64,000 nt of DNA from Ditylenchus dipsaci (taxonomy: Eukaryota; Nematoda; Chromadorea; Rhabditida; Anguinidae): contig SADC01000498.1 of NCBI GenBank assembly GCA_004194705.1, forward strand, positions 29,653-93,652, written 5' to 3'. The position numbers and the translations under genes were made by a program. Positions 1 to 12,222 of this stretch are shown in pieces. Every line of letters begins with the position of its first letter. Positions within the stretch are counted from its first letter, which is position 1. A model generated the notes under the pieces. That model had not been told where the DNA came from and did no database searches. It saw nothing but the letters and a program-made list of their open reading frames with translations.

Positions 1-190
1 TTCAGATAATGAAGCTAAACGAAACAGTGTATTTTCCCAGATTTGCTGTGTCTAGCAGACACAAACACAACAGAAAATAGTAAGACACAGGAACACTTTC
101 TTGCATTATTATTTATGTGGCAGTCTGCTAACCTGCCAACAAGGCATCCTTTGTGTCTGTGAAAATATTTTAAAAGCTAATAAAGGTTAA
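1..190. repeat. Dispersed repeat family P, copy 1 (truncated by window edge)
   Basis: This stretch shares blocks (a GCAGACAC core, a later GGCAGTCTGCT, then CCAACAAGG) in the same order with 3540-3760 and 6070-6290. No coding frame is supported. The copies have drifted but remain colinear, so this is an interspersed repeat rather than chance. Confidence 0.5.
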
Positions 191-499
191 TGAATCTTAT
201 CTATAAGTTGTGCCCTTTATTATCTATTAGCTTTTTCGGCACGACGGTAATATACAGGCTAAGGCAACTTTTTCAGACTCTTTTGTTTTTGTCGAAACTT
301 ATTAAATTTGTGCTTAAAGTTTTTAGCAAAACACCCATTTTGAAGCCTTGCCTTTGCCATTCTTCTCAGAAAAAAAAATAGCTCAAATTGTCAGGGATTC
401 ACACAGATACGTCGATTTTTTCAAACCGGGATAAATTCTGATTTTTTGTTTAGTATTTGTTTTTAAAATTATACTCGAATCGAGAGAAAGAGCATTTTT

Positions 500-625
500 T
501 CGTTTGGCTGGTCAGAAGTGGCAACAGCTACGCTACATTCGCTCGCGCACTCCGTCAAGATGTTGGAAGACATGCCAGCTTGGAACCTACAAGTCTTCGT
601 GGACCAGGAAGGGAAAAGTGTTGAA
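500..625 (+). other. GC-richer island, possible exon
   Basis: Base composition is clearly richer in G and C than the flanks and two frames stay open through it. One is bounded by AG at about 500 and GT at about 620 and is rich in Arg, Lys and Trp. I do not recognise the product and no partner exon is visible, so it could equally be a relic of a mobile element. Confidence 0.2.
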
Positions 626-1550
626 ATTTGTTAGATTATCATTGTTCCACTTTCGAATATATGTTGATTTTGAGTGCTTCACAAATTTTACTTTATCTCA
701 GTAAATTCCTAGCAAATTACTCTTATTTTTACTCTAAACGGATTGGCAAACTTAGCGCTCTGAAATTAATTGTCTTGTATAATTTAAGCATGAATTTAGA
801 AAGTTACGATCAAGTTTTCCTGAAAATACCTATTTCAAGCTGAAAAATGCCTCGTTTTTGATGGAAAATGCTTAGCTTAGTTTTTTTGATTATTTTTGCC
901 GACATATTAGCCATAAAATAACTTAAAACTCCCAATTTTGGAAAGATCCTGTGTAGTTTTTCTCATAAAATATTATTTGCACTGCATTTCAGCAAATTGA
1001 TAAAATATTAAATATGGGTTTTTTCAAATGTTTATTATTATTATTATAAAAAAAAATGTCTATAAATGTATTTATAAAAAAATATTTTAAATATTTACTC
1101 TACATGGTCAATCCCTTTTGACTAAGGCCTTTAAAGATTTTTTGCAGGATGTAGTAAAAAATAATAAAAAAGATATTGTATAGCGATAACTAAATTTGCC
1201 ACTCTCAATATAATTATCTAAAATTCAAAAAATTGTAAGTAAAATGCGTTAAATATAGTATTTTTTCATAAATATGTTCTCACACCAATGTTCATTCTGT
1301 AAAATCAAATAAATTTTTGTGGGTGGCATACTCTGCTGATTGAAAAACATAATAATAGAGTATCCACCAACATATAACATTGTATAATACGATAGCAGCA
1401 GCATCAATTAACGCTCCGGTGCCATAGCGTGAGAAAAATGGGCCTATCAGAAAATTTCACGCTGAACGGCGAATTTTTTTTTCAAAAAGTCGGTATCTGC
1501 TGGTCACCCGTCTTTCTGTACCATCCAAGTTTAGATTTATGCTCAGGGGG
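626..1550. other. AT-rich intergenic stretch, nothing recognised
   Basis: Long A and T runs, no open frame of interest and no clear repeat structure. A short segment near 1455 (ATTTCACGCTGAACG) recurs in the family-N hairpin repeats at 42.4-45.9 kb. Confidence 0.5.
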
Positions 1551-1555
1551 CTTTA

Positions 1556-1790
1556 TAAGTTAGAGATGCGCGCATACACTTACGTTAGACATATTTCCGA
1601 GCAAGACTTTTGAACAAAAATGCGTTTAGAGACTATTTTTGCCCAGCTCCAGTGACCAAAACATGATAAAACAGGTGAAAAGTCAAAATTTAAAAGTGTC
1701 CAAAACTTAATTTTTTATTGACCAGAACTTAAAAAAATGTCTTTTTAAAACTCAGAACTCTATTCGCTGCTAGGGTCGTAATTTCTTATA
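1556..1790. mobile_element. Partial copy of family B (700-bp TIR element)
   Basis: This is the right half of the family-B element seen complete at 14856-15550. It runs from the GAGATGCGCGCA block through GAGCAAGAC, CCAGCTCCAGTGACC and ATTGACCAGAACTT to the terminal GGGTCG. The left half is missing. Confidence 0.7.
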
Positions 1791-1794
1791 ATTT

Positions 1795-2935
1795 TTCATC
1801 ATAATATATATTGCAATATCATGTAACAATAATTTCATTCACTATGTTCATTAAAAATAAATGAAAAATTAGTAAGTAAAAAGAATAAATTATAGTATAA
1901 CATCTCATGACTTGTTTCCGAAAATTCTTTTAGTAAAAGCTTGAGTAAACAAAAACTAGAAAAGTTATGAAAGAAACCCTTATACAATAGAATCTTTTCA
2001 TGCTAGCTTTTCATGCGAGTTTCAATTTAAGCATCAAATATTTCTTATTCTTGTTAACTATTAATATATATATTTAAAATGTAACTTCACATAATTATTC
2101 ACCATGACATGTATTATAATATCATATAATGATATATTTTAATTCACTACGTTCATCATAAATAAATAAATAAAAAATTTGTAATTATGCAGACCAGTCA
2201 GTTTATTTTTCTTCAAAATTTCAAGGTTGATTTCAAAATTTTGGGTTGCTCAAATGCTTTCGAATAAGCGTAATTCCCAGAGCTTGTCAGCGTTTATTTT
2301 TATTCTTTGAATTTTTTTCTAAGCTTAAATATTAGTCCTCAAATTACGCTCCTACTCCACCCGAAATTCCGAGATCGACCAGAAAATTTCAGTTTTTTTG
2401 GGCGACTGAAAAATAGCATGATATGTCAGCCCATCAGAAAAAATACGATATCAGAAGAATGACGTTTTTTTAAAAAAGGGTATTCTTTTAATACAAAAAG
2501 TCGGTCTATTAGAAAAATAGAGTGCTTAGTTTTTTTCAAAAAATCGCAAAAATACAATATAAAAAACGCAATCCAAGTAATTTATTCAAGTATGGTCGAA
2601 AATTTTATATAATTATATGTATTATAATATTATATACCAATATTTTAATTCACTATGTTTATTATGAATAAATGTAATCAAAATGAGTAAGTTAAAAAAA
2701 TTAAAATTTATAATATAACATGTCATATCTAAACTTTGAGAAGTCGATTAGTAAAAGCTTAAGTAAATTAAAACAGGAACTGTGAAAAAGACGAAAAATT
2801 GAAGACAAAAAGTTTATAAATTTTCGGTACTTATTTAGAAATCCGAATAATTTATTCAGAAAAATACGGAGCTTATGTATTTTCGAAAAACAACCAAAAA
2901 ATCGCAAAAATACAATATAAAAAACGCAATGTTGT
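1795..2935. repeat. Diverged AT-rich tandem-like repeats
   Basis: Three copies of a block beginning with TGTATTATAATAT, containing TTCACTATGTTCAT and an AATAAATG tail, start near 1800, 2100 and 2610. Two of them continue into TATAATATAACAT-like and AGTAAAAGCTT blocks. The copies have drifted substantially. No gene is seen. Confidence 0.5.
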
Positions 2936-3189
2936 TAGGAAGCAGCCGGAGTAAGTAGCTGCTATAAGTCTTTATTTATCAGAAGATTACTGGAAGTGGT
3001 AAAATTTAATGTAACAAGGAGTTCTAATGCACAACAGATCTTAAGTTACACGGAATGCATGTGACTGTTTTTACTCGCATAGCGAAATTCAATAAATAAA
3101 CATTAACATCAATCAACAATAATAACATTAATAGTAATTAGTAAAACTGAGCTAACAAAACATGAATTACGTTTGCAAAGCCAGAACAT

Positions 3190-3760
3190 GTGCGAAAAAT
3201 TATTCTGACATTTTTTACTTAAAGCTGAAATAGTTTTATGTTCTGATCTTTCGAAAGAGGCATTTGGCTAAGTAAATTTATTTGTAATACAGTCGAACTC
3301 CGATATAAGGCCACCCCTGGGGACCGGCCGAAGGTGGCCTTATATCGGGGTGGCTTTATATCGGGGGTGAGCTTTGACTAATTTCTTTCTTTGCTGGCCA
3401 AAAAATTGGTCTCGAGGTGGCCTTATAGCGGGGGTGGCCTTATATCGCAGTTCGACTGTAAATAATAAAACTAAGTAAATCTGTACTCTCAACAGTGTAT
3501 TTGCCGGTTAAATACCTTTTCATATAATAAAAAAAATTATAATGCAAAAGACAGCTGCCCTGACTAGCAGACACTCTTTGCATTGACAAAGAGAGGGTCA
3601 TACACAGAAACAGTTTATTTCAATTCTGTTGCTCTGGCAGTCTGCTTACTTAACCAACAAGGCCGCCATTGCGTGAAAAAATATAAGAACTGATTAGGCG
3701 TAATTGACGCTAATCTTTCTTCATACAGAAATAAAGCAATGTTTTGATTTTTCCAGCTGC
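3190..3760. repeat. Dispersed repeat family P, copy 2, with a MITE inside
   Basis: Colinear with 5830-6290: AAATTATTCTGACATT, then GTTCTGATCTTT, GCATTTGGC, AATAATAAAACTAA, GTGTATTTGC, AGCAGACAC and GAACTGATTAGGCGT in the same order and spacing. The MITE at 3290-3458 interrupts this copy and is missing from copy 3. Confidence 0.65.
3290..3458. mobile_element. Pogo-like MITE, CAGTCGAACTCC termini, TA target
   Basis: Terminal inverted repeats read CAGTCGAACTCCGATATAAG on the left, with a near-perfect complement on the right, flanked on both sides by TA. Inside, GTGGCCTTATATCGGGG recurs. CAGT ends and a TA target are typical of pogo/Tc1-type non-autonomous elements. There is no coding capacity. 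Confidence 0.8.
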
Positions 3761-3899
3761 AAGTGTCTCTCGCTTTAACAATTTTCTCAAAATATATTTT
3801 GGTCGGAGTTCGACACTATTCAGAGCAATGCTATTGGTTTACAACCCGATTCTCAGCTTTTTATCGCAAACTTATATTTAATTTTTTTCTGGAACACTC

Positions 3900-4575
3900 A
3901 ATTGCAGCATCTTAGCTTGCTTTCTAGCACAAAAACGTATAATTGAAGTTGCTTTTGAGAAAATTTTGCCTTGACCTCCAAATTTGAGGTGATGTATTTT
4001 AGCCTGGATTTAGGGTGGATTTTTGTGTCCAAGCCTCATTTTCTGATGTGTTTTGCGCACACATGTCCAAAATGTTTTTGGAAAACTCAAGTACAGTCAA
4101 CTCTTGATTAAACGGCCCCTCGATTTAACGGCACCGAAAAACAGACCGATTTGGTCAGCATTAACTAAGACTTAGTCAAAGTGAACCCTCGATTTAACGG
4201 CACCCGGACCCGGTCCCTAGGGTGCCGTTAAATCGAGGGTCGAATGTACAGCATTTTAGCTATTTTTCAAGCACAAATACGTATAATTGAAGTTGCTTTA
4301 AAAAAAATCCTTGCCCTACAAATTTGTGATTGTGGATTTCGAATGGCTGGATATGAGGTGGGTTTTTGTGTACAAGCCCACTTTTCTGCCATTTTTGCAA
4401 ACTAATGTCAGACATCTCTGCGGAACCCTCAAGAACAACATCTTCACTTTTTTGCAAGCACAAACACGTATAATTAAAGTTGCTTCTGAAAAATCGTTTC
4501 CTTGCCCTCCAAATTGGTGATGGTGTATTTTAACCTGTATTTAAGGTGGATTTTTGTGTTGAAGCCCACAGAAAT
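3900..4575. repeat. Three tandem copies of a unit of about 190 bp, split by a MITE
   Basis: The block CGTATAATTGAAGTTGCTTT recurs near 3938, 4270 and 4470, each time followed by a CCTTGCCCTCCAAATT-like block and a GGTGGATTTTTGTGT block. The MITE at 4094-4246 lies between the first and second units. Small ORFs on both strands here are repeat shadows. Confidence 0.65.
4094..4246. mobile_element. Pogo-like MITE, CAGTCAACTCTTGAT termini
   Basis: The left end is CAGTCAACTCTTGATTAAAC and the right end its degenerate complement, next to TA. The internal word TTAAACGGC / GATTTAACGGCAC is repeated. The same termini occur at 56590-56773. Confidence 0.7.
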
Positions 4576-5376
4576 AGTGCACGAACCACTAATGTTCCCG
4601 AACGTCATGGGCGCTGATTAGTGCTTGCAGACCCTAGTTAGTCTTTATTTATCAGCAGTTCACTGGAAGTAACAGGATTTAGTTTTTTATCAGTTTCGCA
4701 CATATTTTTTTTATATTTTTTTAAAACATAAATTTGAGGGAATGGCACACGAAAAATGCATGAATGCCCATAATTTTAAATGCTCATTTTTAACCGATTT
4801 TCAGATGCGTTTTTCTCAGTGATTTTGTTGGAATCCGCCCCAAACTAAAAACACCATCGTGTTTAGCGTGAAAAGTTAGGCCTATACACCCGAAAGTTAC
4901 AGTCGGCCTTTCGTGTGTCAAAATAGTTATTAGTAAAAGTGAGTAAACCAGAAAATTTTGCATGCAAAGCCAAAACACACACCAAAACACAACAATTTTT
5001 TCATACCGTCAATTTTTTTTGTATAAACGAAATTTGAAAGTGCGTTTTATTCGTTACTTTAGGTTCAAAAAAAGGCAACAAGAAAAATCAAAAATAATTT
5101 AAAAATAATGCAGTCAAAAATTTTTCGAAAAAATTGCCTTGGTTCAAGTGTGTGTTGGGGCTCAGTTTCAAATGCTCAAGCATCCTAGTCTCGGGTTTAG
5201 TGATTCATTAATAAGGCTGAGAAAGTAAGATCGATAATTTGCTTTGATTGCCCTTGTTCATCGCAGAAATAGAAATTTACTCTTCTTTTCATGCCTTCAT
5301 GTTTTTTTATGCCATTGTTCATATTTGGGCACATTTTTATTTATTTTTCTCGCAGTTTAAGGCAGACATTCCTGTT
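4576..5376. other. Intergenic stretch, nothing recognised
   Basis: AT-rich sequence with short ORFs only. No splice-bounded open exon and no repeat found elsewhere in the window. Confidence 0.45.
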
Positions 5377-5634
5377 TACCGTATTTCCTCTAATAAGCGC
5401 CCCCGCTCTAATAAGCGCGCCCCCCCCTCGACTTTGAGGGTCTAGATCTCAGTGTAGAAGCAAAATTTTGCAAAGCTGTTTGATACGTTTTCTTACCTCC
5501 CACGAGCTCTACTGATTCCACTGTTCAGATTTTGGTTGAGCAGCCAAAAATCTCGAAATCGAATTCTAAATTTTCTGATTTTTGGGGGTTTGAAAAATAA
5601 GCGCCTCGAGGCGCTTATTAGAGGAAATACGGTA
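5377..5634. mobile_element. MITE family A (TACCGTATTTCCTC termini)
   Basis: The left end is TACCGTATTTCCTCTAATAA and the right end its complement, with TA at both edges. The word AATAAGCGC occurs twice in the left arm and once, inverted, at the right end, forming a strong terminal palindrome around CTCGAG. No coding sequence. Confidence 0.85.
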
Positions 5635-5829
5635 AATGCTGGCGCGGGCCTATTTAAAGACTTCCAGTAAATTCATAGAATAACAAATTGAAAATAAAGT
5701 AAAAGGCCAAGATATCTAAGGTTTAAAAGGCGCGGACTCAAACAAAATATCACAAAAAAAAGCTTACGTTCATATTCTAAATTAACTGCCCGATAACCAG
5801 GATATACATTTTTTGAAAGAAATGTCCAA

Positions 5830-6290
5830 AAAATTATTCTGACATTTGTGACGTAAAACTAAAATAACTCTGACGTTCTGATCTTTTTAAGAAGCATTTG
5901 GCGTTAAACTATTCAATAAATTTTCAAGTTGAGTCATAAAGAGTTGAGACATCTACAAAGCAGCATTTCGACTAAGTCAACTACAAATCACAAACTTTGT
6001 TATAAATAATAAAACTAAATAAATCTGCTCTCTTAACAATGTATTTGCAGGTAAAATACCTTTTTATAAATACAAAAAATAATGCAAAATACAGCTGCTC
6101 TGGCTAGCAGACACTTTTCGCATGGACTAAAAGAGAGTTAGACATGAAAACAATTCGTTCTAATTCTGTTGCTCTGGCACTTTGCTCACCTACCAAGTCA
6201 GCCGTTGTAGTGAAAAACATTTAAAGAACTGATTAGGCGTCATCAACGCATATTTTTCTCCATACCAAAACAAAGCAGTCTGAGTTCATA
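5830..6290. repeat. Dispersed repeat family P, copy 3
   Basis: This is the uninterrupted counterpart of the repeat at 3190-3760, sharing the same series of blocks including AAATTATTCTGACATT and GAACTGATTAGGCGT. Confidence 0.6.
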
Positions 6291-7700
6291 AAAGTTGGAT
6301 TCAAAGAATTTAACGTTATATGTTGCTCAGCCTATAAATAAAAGATATAATTAAATTGTTGCCATTAAAGTCTGAATTCTTGACACTCTTTTATTATATA
6401 GCCTTCGATGAAAAATCGAAGGAATTTTTCGGATTTTGATTAAAAGCAGCAACATTCCAGAAAAAAGGGCAAGATTTCAGTTTTTTTATTCGAAATTTCA
6501 AAAGGGGCAAGAAATAATAAAAAGGAGAAGAATTCAGACTTAAGAAGCAACATTTCAGTTACATCCATAAATAAATAATCGGCAAATTTTGAATCCTTGT
6601 AATGTTTTGGACCAGGCCAGCCAAAGACGACTAAGAGAAGCCCTCGAAAATCGAGGTGAAAAAAGTGTCGAACTTTTTAGGGGGCGTTGAATCCGGAATT
6701 GACTTTATATGAAATTGATTCAAATTTGTCATAACACGGAGCAAGAATAGCTGAATGAAGAAACAGGATACGGGCTTCAGGATATTGCGCAAAAAAATGT
6801 GAGAGCTTTCAAAGTTTAACTGGGTCAAATTGACAAAGTTCCACAGGATAAGGGTTAAAGCTTTAATTTTTTCATACTTATTTTTTAAAATGACTTTGGG
6901 TGAAATATGTGACTACCTTCTTAAATTTGAATCTTTCTCATACTCCAATCTATTTTCGCTAGCCCAGTTCGTATTTGACGCATCCAGTTCATATTTTGTG
7001 TGAGAAATGGAAACTCCGAGCAGTTAGCACAATTATTATACAATGTGTATTGTTCTCTTACAAGGAAACCGATCGAACTGTCCTTCCGTCTAACAAATAG
7101 TGTTTAAAAGTCAATCTAATGCGTTAATCTTATAGCCCATAGCCCCTTTTGACATTATATATCAAATAAATTCTTATCAAATTATTTGAATGGCGTTTAC
7201 AGATTTTCAAAAACGCACTACAAAGTTATGCCCGTTTACAAGTGCGCAAATTTCTTGGACCACCCGGTACTCATTTTTAATCTTTTGATATTTTCTTGGT
7301 TAATCATTTTTTTGTAGCAAAAATACTTTTTTTTTGTGGCTGATTTACTCTTTTTTGTAGCAAATTTTCATTTCGCATGATAAAAAATTTTCATTTCGCA
7401 TCTTTGAAGGCCATTTCACACTAATTATTGCAACCTTATCCTGAGTCTATGAAATTTTTTTTCAGGAGCTTGAGCTATCGAACAAGTCAAAGAACACTGA
7501 AATATCCTGAAAATTAGTAAACTAAGTGCTTTTTAAATCCTAGAAATTGGTGGGACACCCTGTACTATCACAAAGAACTTTTTAAATTTTATCATGAAAC
7601 TAATTACATACTACGAGGTACCAGACAATTATAAAGGTATGTAAAATATGTAACGAGCTTGAATACTAAATACACAAAAAAAAGTTTCTCTGTTTTCTCG
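6291..7700. other. Intergenic stretch downstream of the YiiX-like gene
   Basis: No splice-bounded exon or recognisable repeat. A short palindromic arrangement around TCGATGAAAAATCGA lies near 6405. Confidence 0.4.
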
Positions 7701-7701
7701 T

Positions 7702-10700
7702 TCAATCAATCTTATGAAATGTTTTCGTGGCTATAGGTTTGATGAAACTTGCACTATGCTGAACAGAAGGATGTGAGCCAGGTTCGCCTTGTGGGACTGG
7801 CAAAGATCGATACTTGAAATAGTTCTCCCAATAAGGGATCATGTTTCCATCTGCATCATTAAAATTGAGTTTGTGTTCTGGAAAAGGGTCCATTACATCT
7901 AAAAACGACTTATGAATTTTTAAAGTTAGTGTACAAATAATAATTGATTGTTAAACAGATTCGGACCGTCATAACACCCAAACCACAAACGCCAAACCAA
8001 CCCCCCCCCCCGCTCCACAATATTATTCTTGAGAATCCGCACTCAAATTCAAGTAAGGATTATAGAGAAGCTCTTTAAAATAATTTGAATTTTTGTAAAA
8101 AAGGTATTTTCAATAACTCATTTGCCAGCTCTGAATCTTAGCTACAAGATGGCAACAACAGAATGATTTTTTCAAAAGTAAAAACAAACATGGTTTTTTT
8201 CGAGATATTCGATAAAGAGGCCCACGGGAGGATGAAAAAGTCTTACGAACTTTTCGGTCAACATCTATACCGAAATTAGTAATAAGCCACCTTTTGGTTT
8301 AGTTTGTTTATATGCTTCCTGGACAAGCTGGCAACAGTAGAAAGCACGTTCATTTTTAGAGTCTTTAAAATCCGTGGAATATATATCATTGTATTCAGCC
8401 CCCACTTCATTTTCAGCCCATCTCACAGCCTTCTCTTTCCAGCATGGGTCAAGATTTACACAAGCTAGTTCTAGTTTACAAGCTCCATTTCTTGCTACAG
8501 CGTCTATTAATAATTCTTTTTTCACGCCAAATGGCGTAGCATGAACTACTTCGGTGTCAGAGACCATCATACCCACGTGGTAGATACGCTTGTCCACCAC
8601 TGAACAACCAACAATTGCATGAGATGTGGCTGGATTTGGCAAAAGATGAAATAAACAAAATCTCCAGGCTGAACAGGTCTTTTTCAGAAAAGTGGATCAT
8701 CACTTAATGCATCTCGGCTTGCTTTTGAAAAATTGATTAGATTATTTTACAAAATGAGCTATTTATAGATAAAAAATCGTATACTTTTGAAACGGAAAAT
8801 ACTTTTTTTTTTCAGACTTAAAAACTTATTTCCACGTTGTATCTTTTTTTTGAATTATTTCATATTCGCATTTTCTCTCATTTTTCGTTTTATTTTTTAA
8901 AAACTTACAGCAATTTCGCATGATTTTGATTTTTCAACAAGTTACGAAACTCCACCTAATCATTCAAAAATTTAGAGATTTAACAATTTTACTAGAATAA
9001 CAGTTACAATATTCAGCTCCAAGTCGAAATAAATAAATTAATTTTCAATAAATTTTCATAACTTTAGCGAGCTCTACCGATTGCACTTTTGAGATTTTGA
9101 TTAAGCTTATGAAAATCTCGAGATCGAGTTTGAAATTTTCCGATTTTTTCGCAGCGAGAGAAATTACAAGAAATACGATAGTTCATTCAAACTGTTGAGC
9201 CTCTTTATTTCTAAATTTTTTTAGTCTACTTTCAGCTTTGTTGAAAGATGAGATCCTGGAATCCTGAGATATCTCCAGTGAAAAGATCCTGGATACACGC
9301 TAATAGTTAAAGGAACACGGGTTTTGAAAGCAGCGACATGTGCAAAATTTGAATTGCACTGCTCTTTCGCCTCTCCCTGTACTCTTTGAAGTTACTCTTT
9401 GGAGTCAGTTAAAACGCCTGCAGAGAGTACAATGCGAGAAAAAAGAAAAGTTTCCTCCGCCAATTCGAATTTTGCACATGCCGCTGCGCGCAAAAACCAT
9501 GGTTCTTTAAGATTTAAAAAAATAAGTGAAAAATACATGGAAATTTTTTTTATTTAAAAAATTATTCTCCGTTTCAATAGCTAAAAGTTTTGTGAAATTC
9601 ACATATTTTTTGGTTTTTATGGTGTTTGGTGTCAGGTTCTATGGTGTCAGGTTACTAGTCTGCGAATAGATAGGCAGAGTCCAATATTTATGATCATATA
9701 ACACGCCTTCATTTTAAGTTTCTTTTCGTTTCTGACTTAGAAAAAACACCCATTTTTTCTGAGTCAAATTATGCCGCGCGTTTTACACCTGTGGGATGTC
9801 TTTTATAGTATACTAGAAAATCTACAGTTAATGACGGGCCAAAATCTGACTCAACAAGAATGGGTGCTTTTTCTGAGTCAGAAAAAAAACATGCGTTATT
9901 TTTGACCAAAAAAATTTTTAAAGGCCAAAAGTCAGAATTGATAATAAAAGTTTAATAGAGGCCTGTTATATTATTACCTTCGATATATTTGTTATCACTT
10001 GAAGTCATTAAATTTCGTTTAGGTTCTAAGTTGTGAAGATGTTGAGACTTATTGAGCGCAAGCCCTGAATGTTATTAGCTTGAATCCAAAAGTGACTTGT
10101 AATTTTAATTTGTTTCAGTGGAAAAAAAGCTACCCTGGTTTGTCTTTTGAAAGTCTTTGTGCGTAGTTACAGCAAATGTTGAATGTGCTTGTGTATTTTG
10201 AGCACTCACTAATATTGGTTTATACTTTGGCATTGCTAAAAAATGAAATGAAGAAAAATAAGTTCAATACGTATTCTTAATTCATAGTCTACTTGATGCG
10301 AGAGCGTTAACTCCTCGGACACTTCTAGTGATTTTTTGAAATATTGGCAAAACTGAAATAGAAAAAACCATTATAATTTTTGAACTAAAAAAATAAGATT
10401 TTCGGAGTTTTTCTCAACAAGAGCTACTTTTTATGCAAAAATAACCGCTAAAATTCTGGCAAATATTTTACTTTCCATTGTTCTACCTTCGGAGTTTATA
10501 ACCATTTTATGCGATAATGAATACCGTTCCTGGCATAACAGCCAGCCTATAAAAAATAATAAAGTAACATGTAGGTGTTCTCTGAATTTTTTTGTGAATT
10601 TTCGAATATTTATTTATTTCGTTTAAAAAGAGGACTTGAACAACTATTTATGATTGAACAACTATCAGGAGTGATTTTTCAAACTTGAACTTCGGCCCTC

Positions 10701-11214
10701 ATTAAGCGTCCGATAGCATTTTTTTTGGAAAAAGTTTGTGGCCAGCTCCCAAATTTTTCCTTGAGCACGTGGCTTGCAAGACCTGTTTCTCAGAACTAAG
10801 TTAGAAAAATGGTAGTTTGTAAAGTTTGTGAAGAACACAATTAATTCAAAACCCAATGAAGTCGCCGATAGGCTGATGTTCAACTTTTTTCTTCAAGCCT
10901 CGCTGAAGAAATCACTGAACACCACAAGGGTAACTACCGTATTTCCTCTAATTTAACAACCCCCCCCCTCTTTTTTGACTAGAAGTTCAGATTTAGGTTT
11001 TTTGATTTACAGATTTTTGATTTACAATTTCAAGATTTTTGGGCACCCGAAAAATTCATCACCCGGGGGCCAAATTAGAGGAAATACGGTAAATAACCCA
11101 TGACCTTTGTTACATAGTTCGAAAATAACGTGTTGCTCTCTCACCTTTATGGCCATTCGGAAGTGCATATGTTAAGGCAATGAGCAGTAATAACAGAAAT
11201 AAATTTCCAATCAT
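7702..11214 (-). CDS. Secreted YiiX-like (permuted papain-fold) hydrolase, four exons
   Basis: Model on the minus strand: exons 11214-11145, 10235-10134, 8721-8291 and 7898-7702. Exon 1 encodes a clear signal peptide (MIGNLFLLLLLIALTYA) and ends at a GTGAGA donor. Exon 3 carries PGDFVYF, then YHVGMMV and VVHATPFGV, and later FYCCQLV. This His-before-Cys order matches the YiiX/DUF830 group of permuted NlpC/P60-type enzymes, whose members hydrolyse amide or ester bonds. Exon 4 (PFPEHKLNF, PYWENYF) reads like the C-terminal tail of such proteins. All three introns are phase 1. Exon 3 needs about four single-base homopolymer insertions (near 8645 and 8675-8695) to join PGDFVYF to the rest; with them the model is 267 residues. 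The family call is from memory of motifs, not a search; an LRAT-like or NlpC/P60 relative is the alternative. Confidence 0.6.
9306..9510. mobile_element. Hairpin element family O
   Basis: The left arm includes GACATGTGCAAAATTTGAAT and the right arm its complement, with outer ends TTAAAGGAAC and GGTTCTTTAA. It lies in intron 2 of the YiiX-like gene. A second copy is at 18095-18300. Confidence 0.6.
9728..9890. repeat. Inverted repeat with TTCTGAGTCAGAAA arms
   Basis: GTTTCTGACTTAGAAAAAAC and ACCCATT on the left are matched by AATGGGTGC and TTTTTCTGAGTCAGAAA on the right, around a unique centre. It is intronic and non-coding. Confidence 0.6.
10935..11091. mobile_element. MITE family A, short copy
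   Basis: TACCGTATTTCCTCTAATTT begins the element and AAATTAGAGGAAATACGGTA ends it. Here the variable word after CTAAT is TTAACAACC rather than AAGCGC. It sits in intron 1 of the YiiX-like gene, just downstream of the signal-peptide exon. Confidence 0.85.
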
Positions 11215-11396
11215 TCTCACACTGTTAACAAGTTCAAAGTGAAAATCAGATCTTTGAAATATTATGCTTAACAATAACAATTTAGTGAAAAAGCCTGAAA
11301 TATATATATTGTACAAAACAAATTCAAAATACAAAAGTCACCATTGAAACTGAGATCGAATGTGCAATTGGAAAATTTCGCGACTAAAAAAATTTG

Positions 11397-11865
11397 TCAT
11401 TTTCTTGACATTTCTGCGCACTCGAATGTTTTGATCAAATCAAAGCCCTGATTTTTAATGTGTTCCAGCACATATCTGAAGTTCTCTCTATGCATCCATA
11501 CGCTCATTTCAAGCAAGCGAAAGAGCAAAGTATGGATTTGAGAACAAGCGACTCCCTTCAAAGAACACTTCGAATTCATCAGCAGCAACTGATTTAGGGT
11601 GATATTGAGATGGAGGCATGCAAAAATTGATTTTTTCATATAGTAGGATCTTAAGTCAACGATCTGATTGGCAAAAGCAGAGCCTAAACGAAATTCGAAG
11701 ATATCTAGAAAAAACAAATGAAAAAGCAGAGATGCAGGCAAATATTGATTGAGTGATTGCGATTGCCTTGATTCTTCAAGTTGGAGAAAATCCGAATTTT
11801 ATTGTGTGAACAAATGCTCAGTTCGATAAATGTGAAAATTTGGTTGGACTCAGGACTTCTGAGGC
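11397..11865 (-). CDS. F-box-associated-like C-terminal exon (partial gene)
   Basis: On the minus strand an acceptor (CATGTTTTTCAG) opens at 11865, and coding-like sequence runs to a stop at 11397 with one probable frame change near 11745. The last 114 codons are continuous. The protein is helical, with regularly spaced Leu and hydrophobic patches (FACLHLNITLNQLLLMNSK, LLEMSVWMHRENFRYVLEHI), resembling the C-terminal halves of F-box proteins such as the one at 43796-48000. No F-box exon is seen upstream. The match is by pattern only; it may be a different helical family. Confidence 0.4.
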
Positions 11866-11968
11866 CTGAAAAACATGTTTTTGGTGCTTCGTGTTAGTGC
11901 AATGCTAAATAGGTTGAACACTAACAGGTGTGAAATTAGTTCAATAAATTGTCACCCACCGTGTGATA

Positions 11969-12222
11969 TACCGTATTTCCTCTAATAAGCGCGCATGCTC
12001 TAATAAGCGCACACCCCCTACTTTGAGGGCCTATATCTCAGCTCAGAGAATTTTTATTCCAAAGCTGTTTGATACGTTTTATAAACTCCCACGAGCTCTA
12101 CCGATTCCACTTTTTAGATTTTAGTTGAGCACCCAAAAATCTCGAAATCGAATTCCAAATTTTCCGATTTTTGGGGTTTGAATAATAAGCGCGCCGGCGC
12201 GCTTATTAGAGGAAATATGGTA
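11969..12222. mobile_element. MITE family A
   Basis: Closely similar to 5377-5634: TACCGTATTTCCTCTAATAA at the left, its complement at the right, and AATAAGCGC words in both arms around a GCGCCGGCGC core. Confidence 0.85.
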
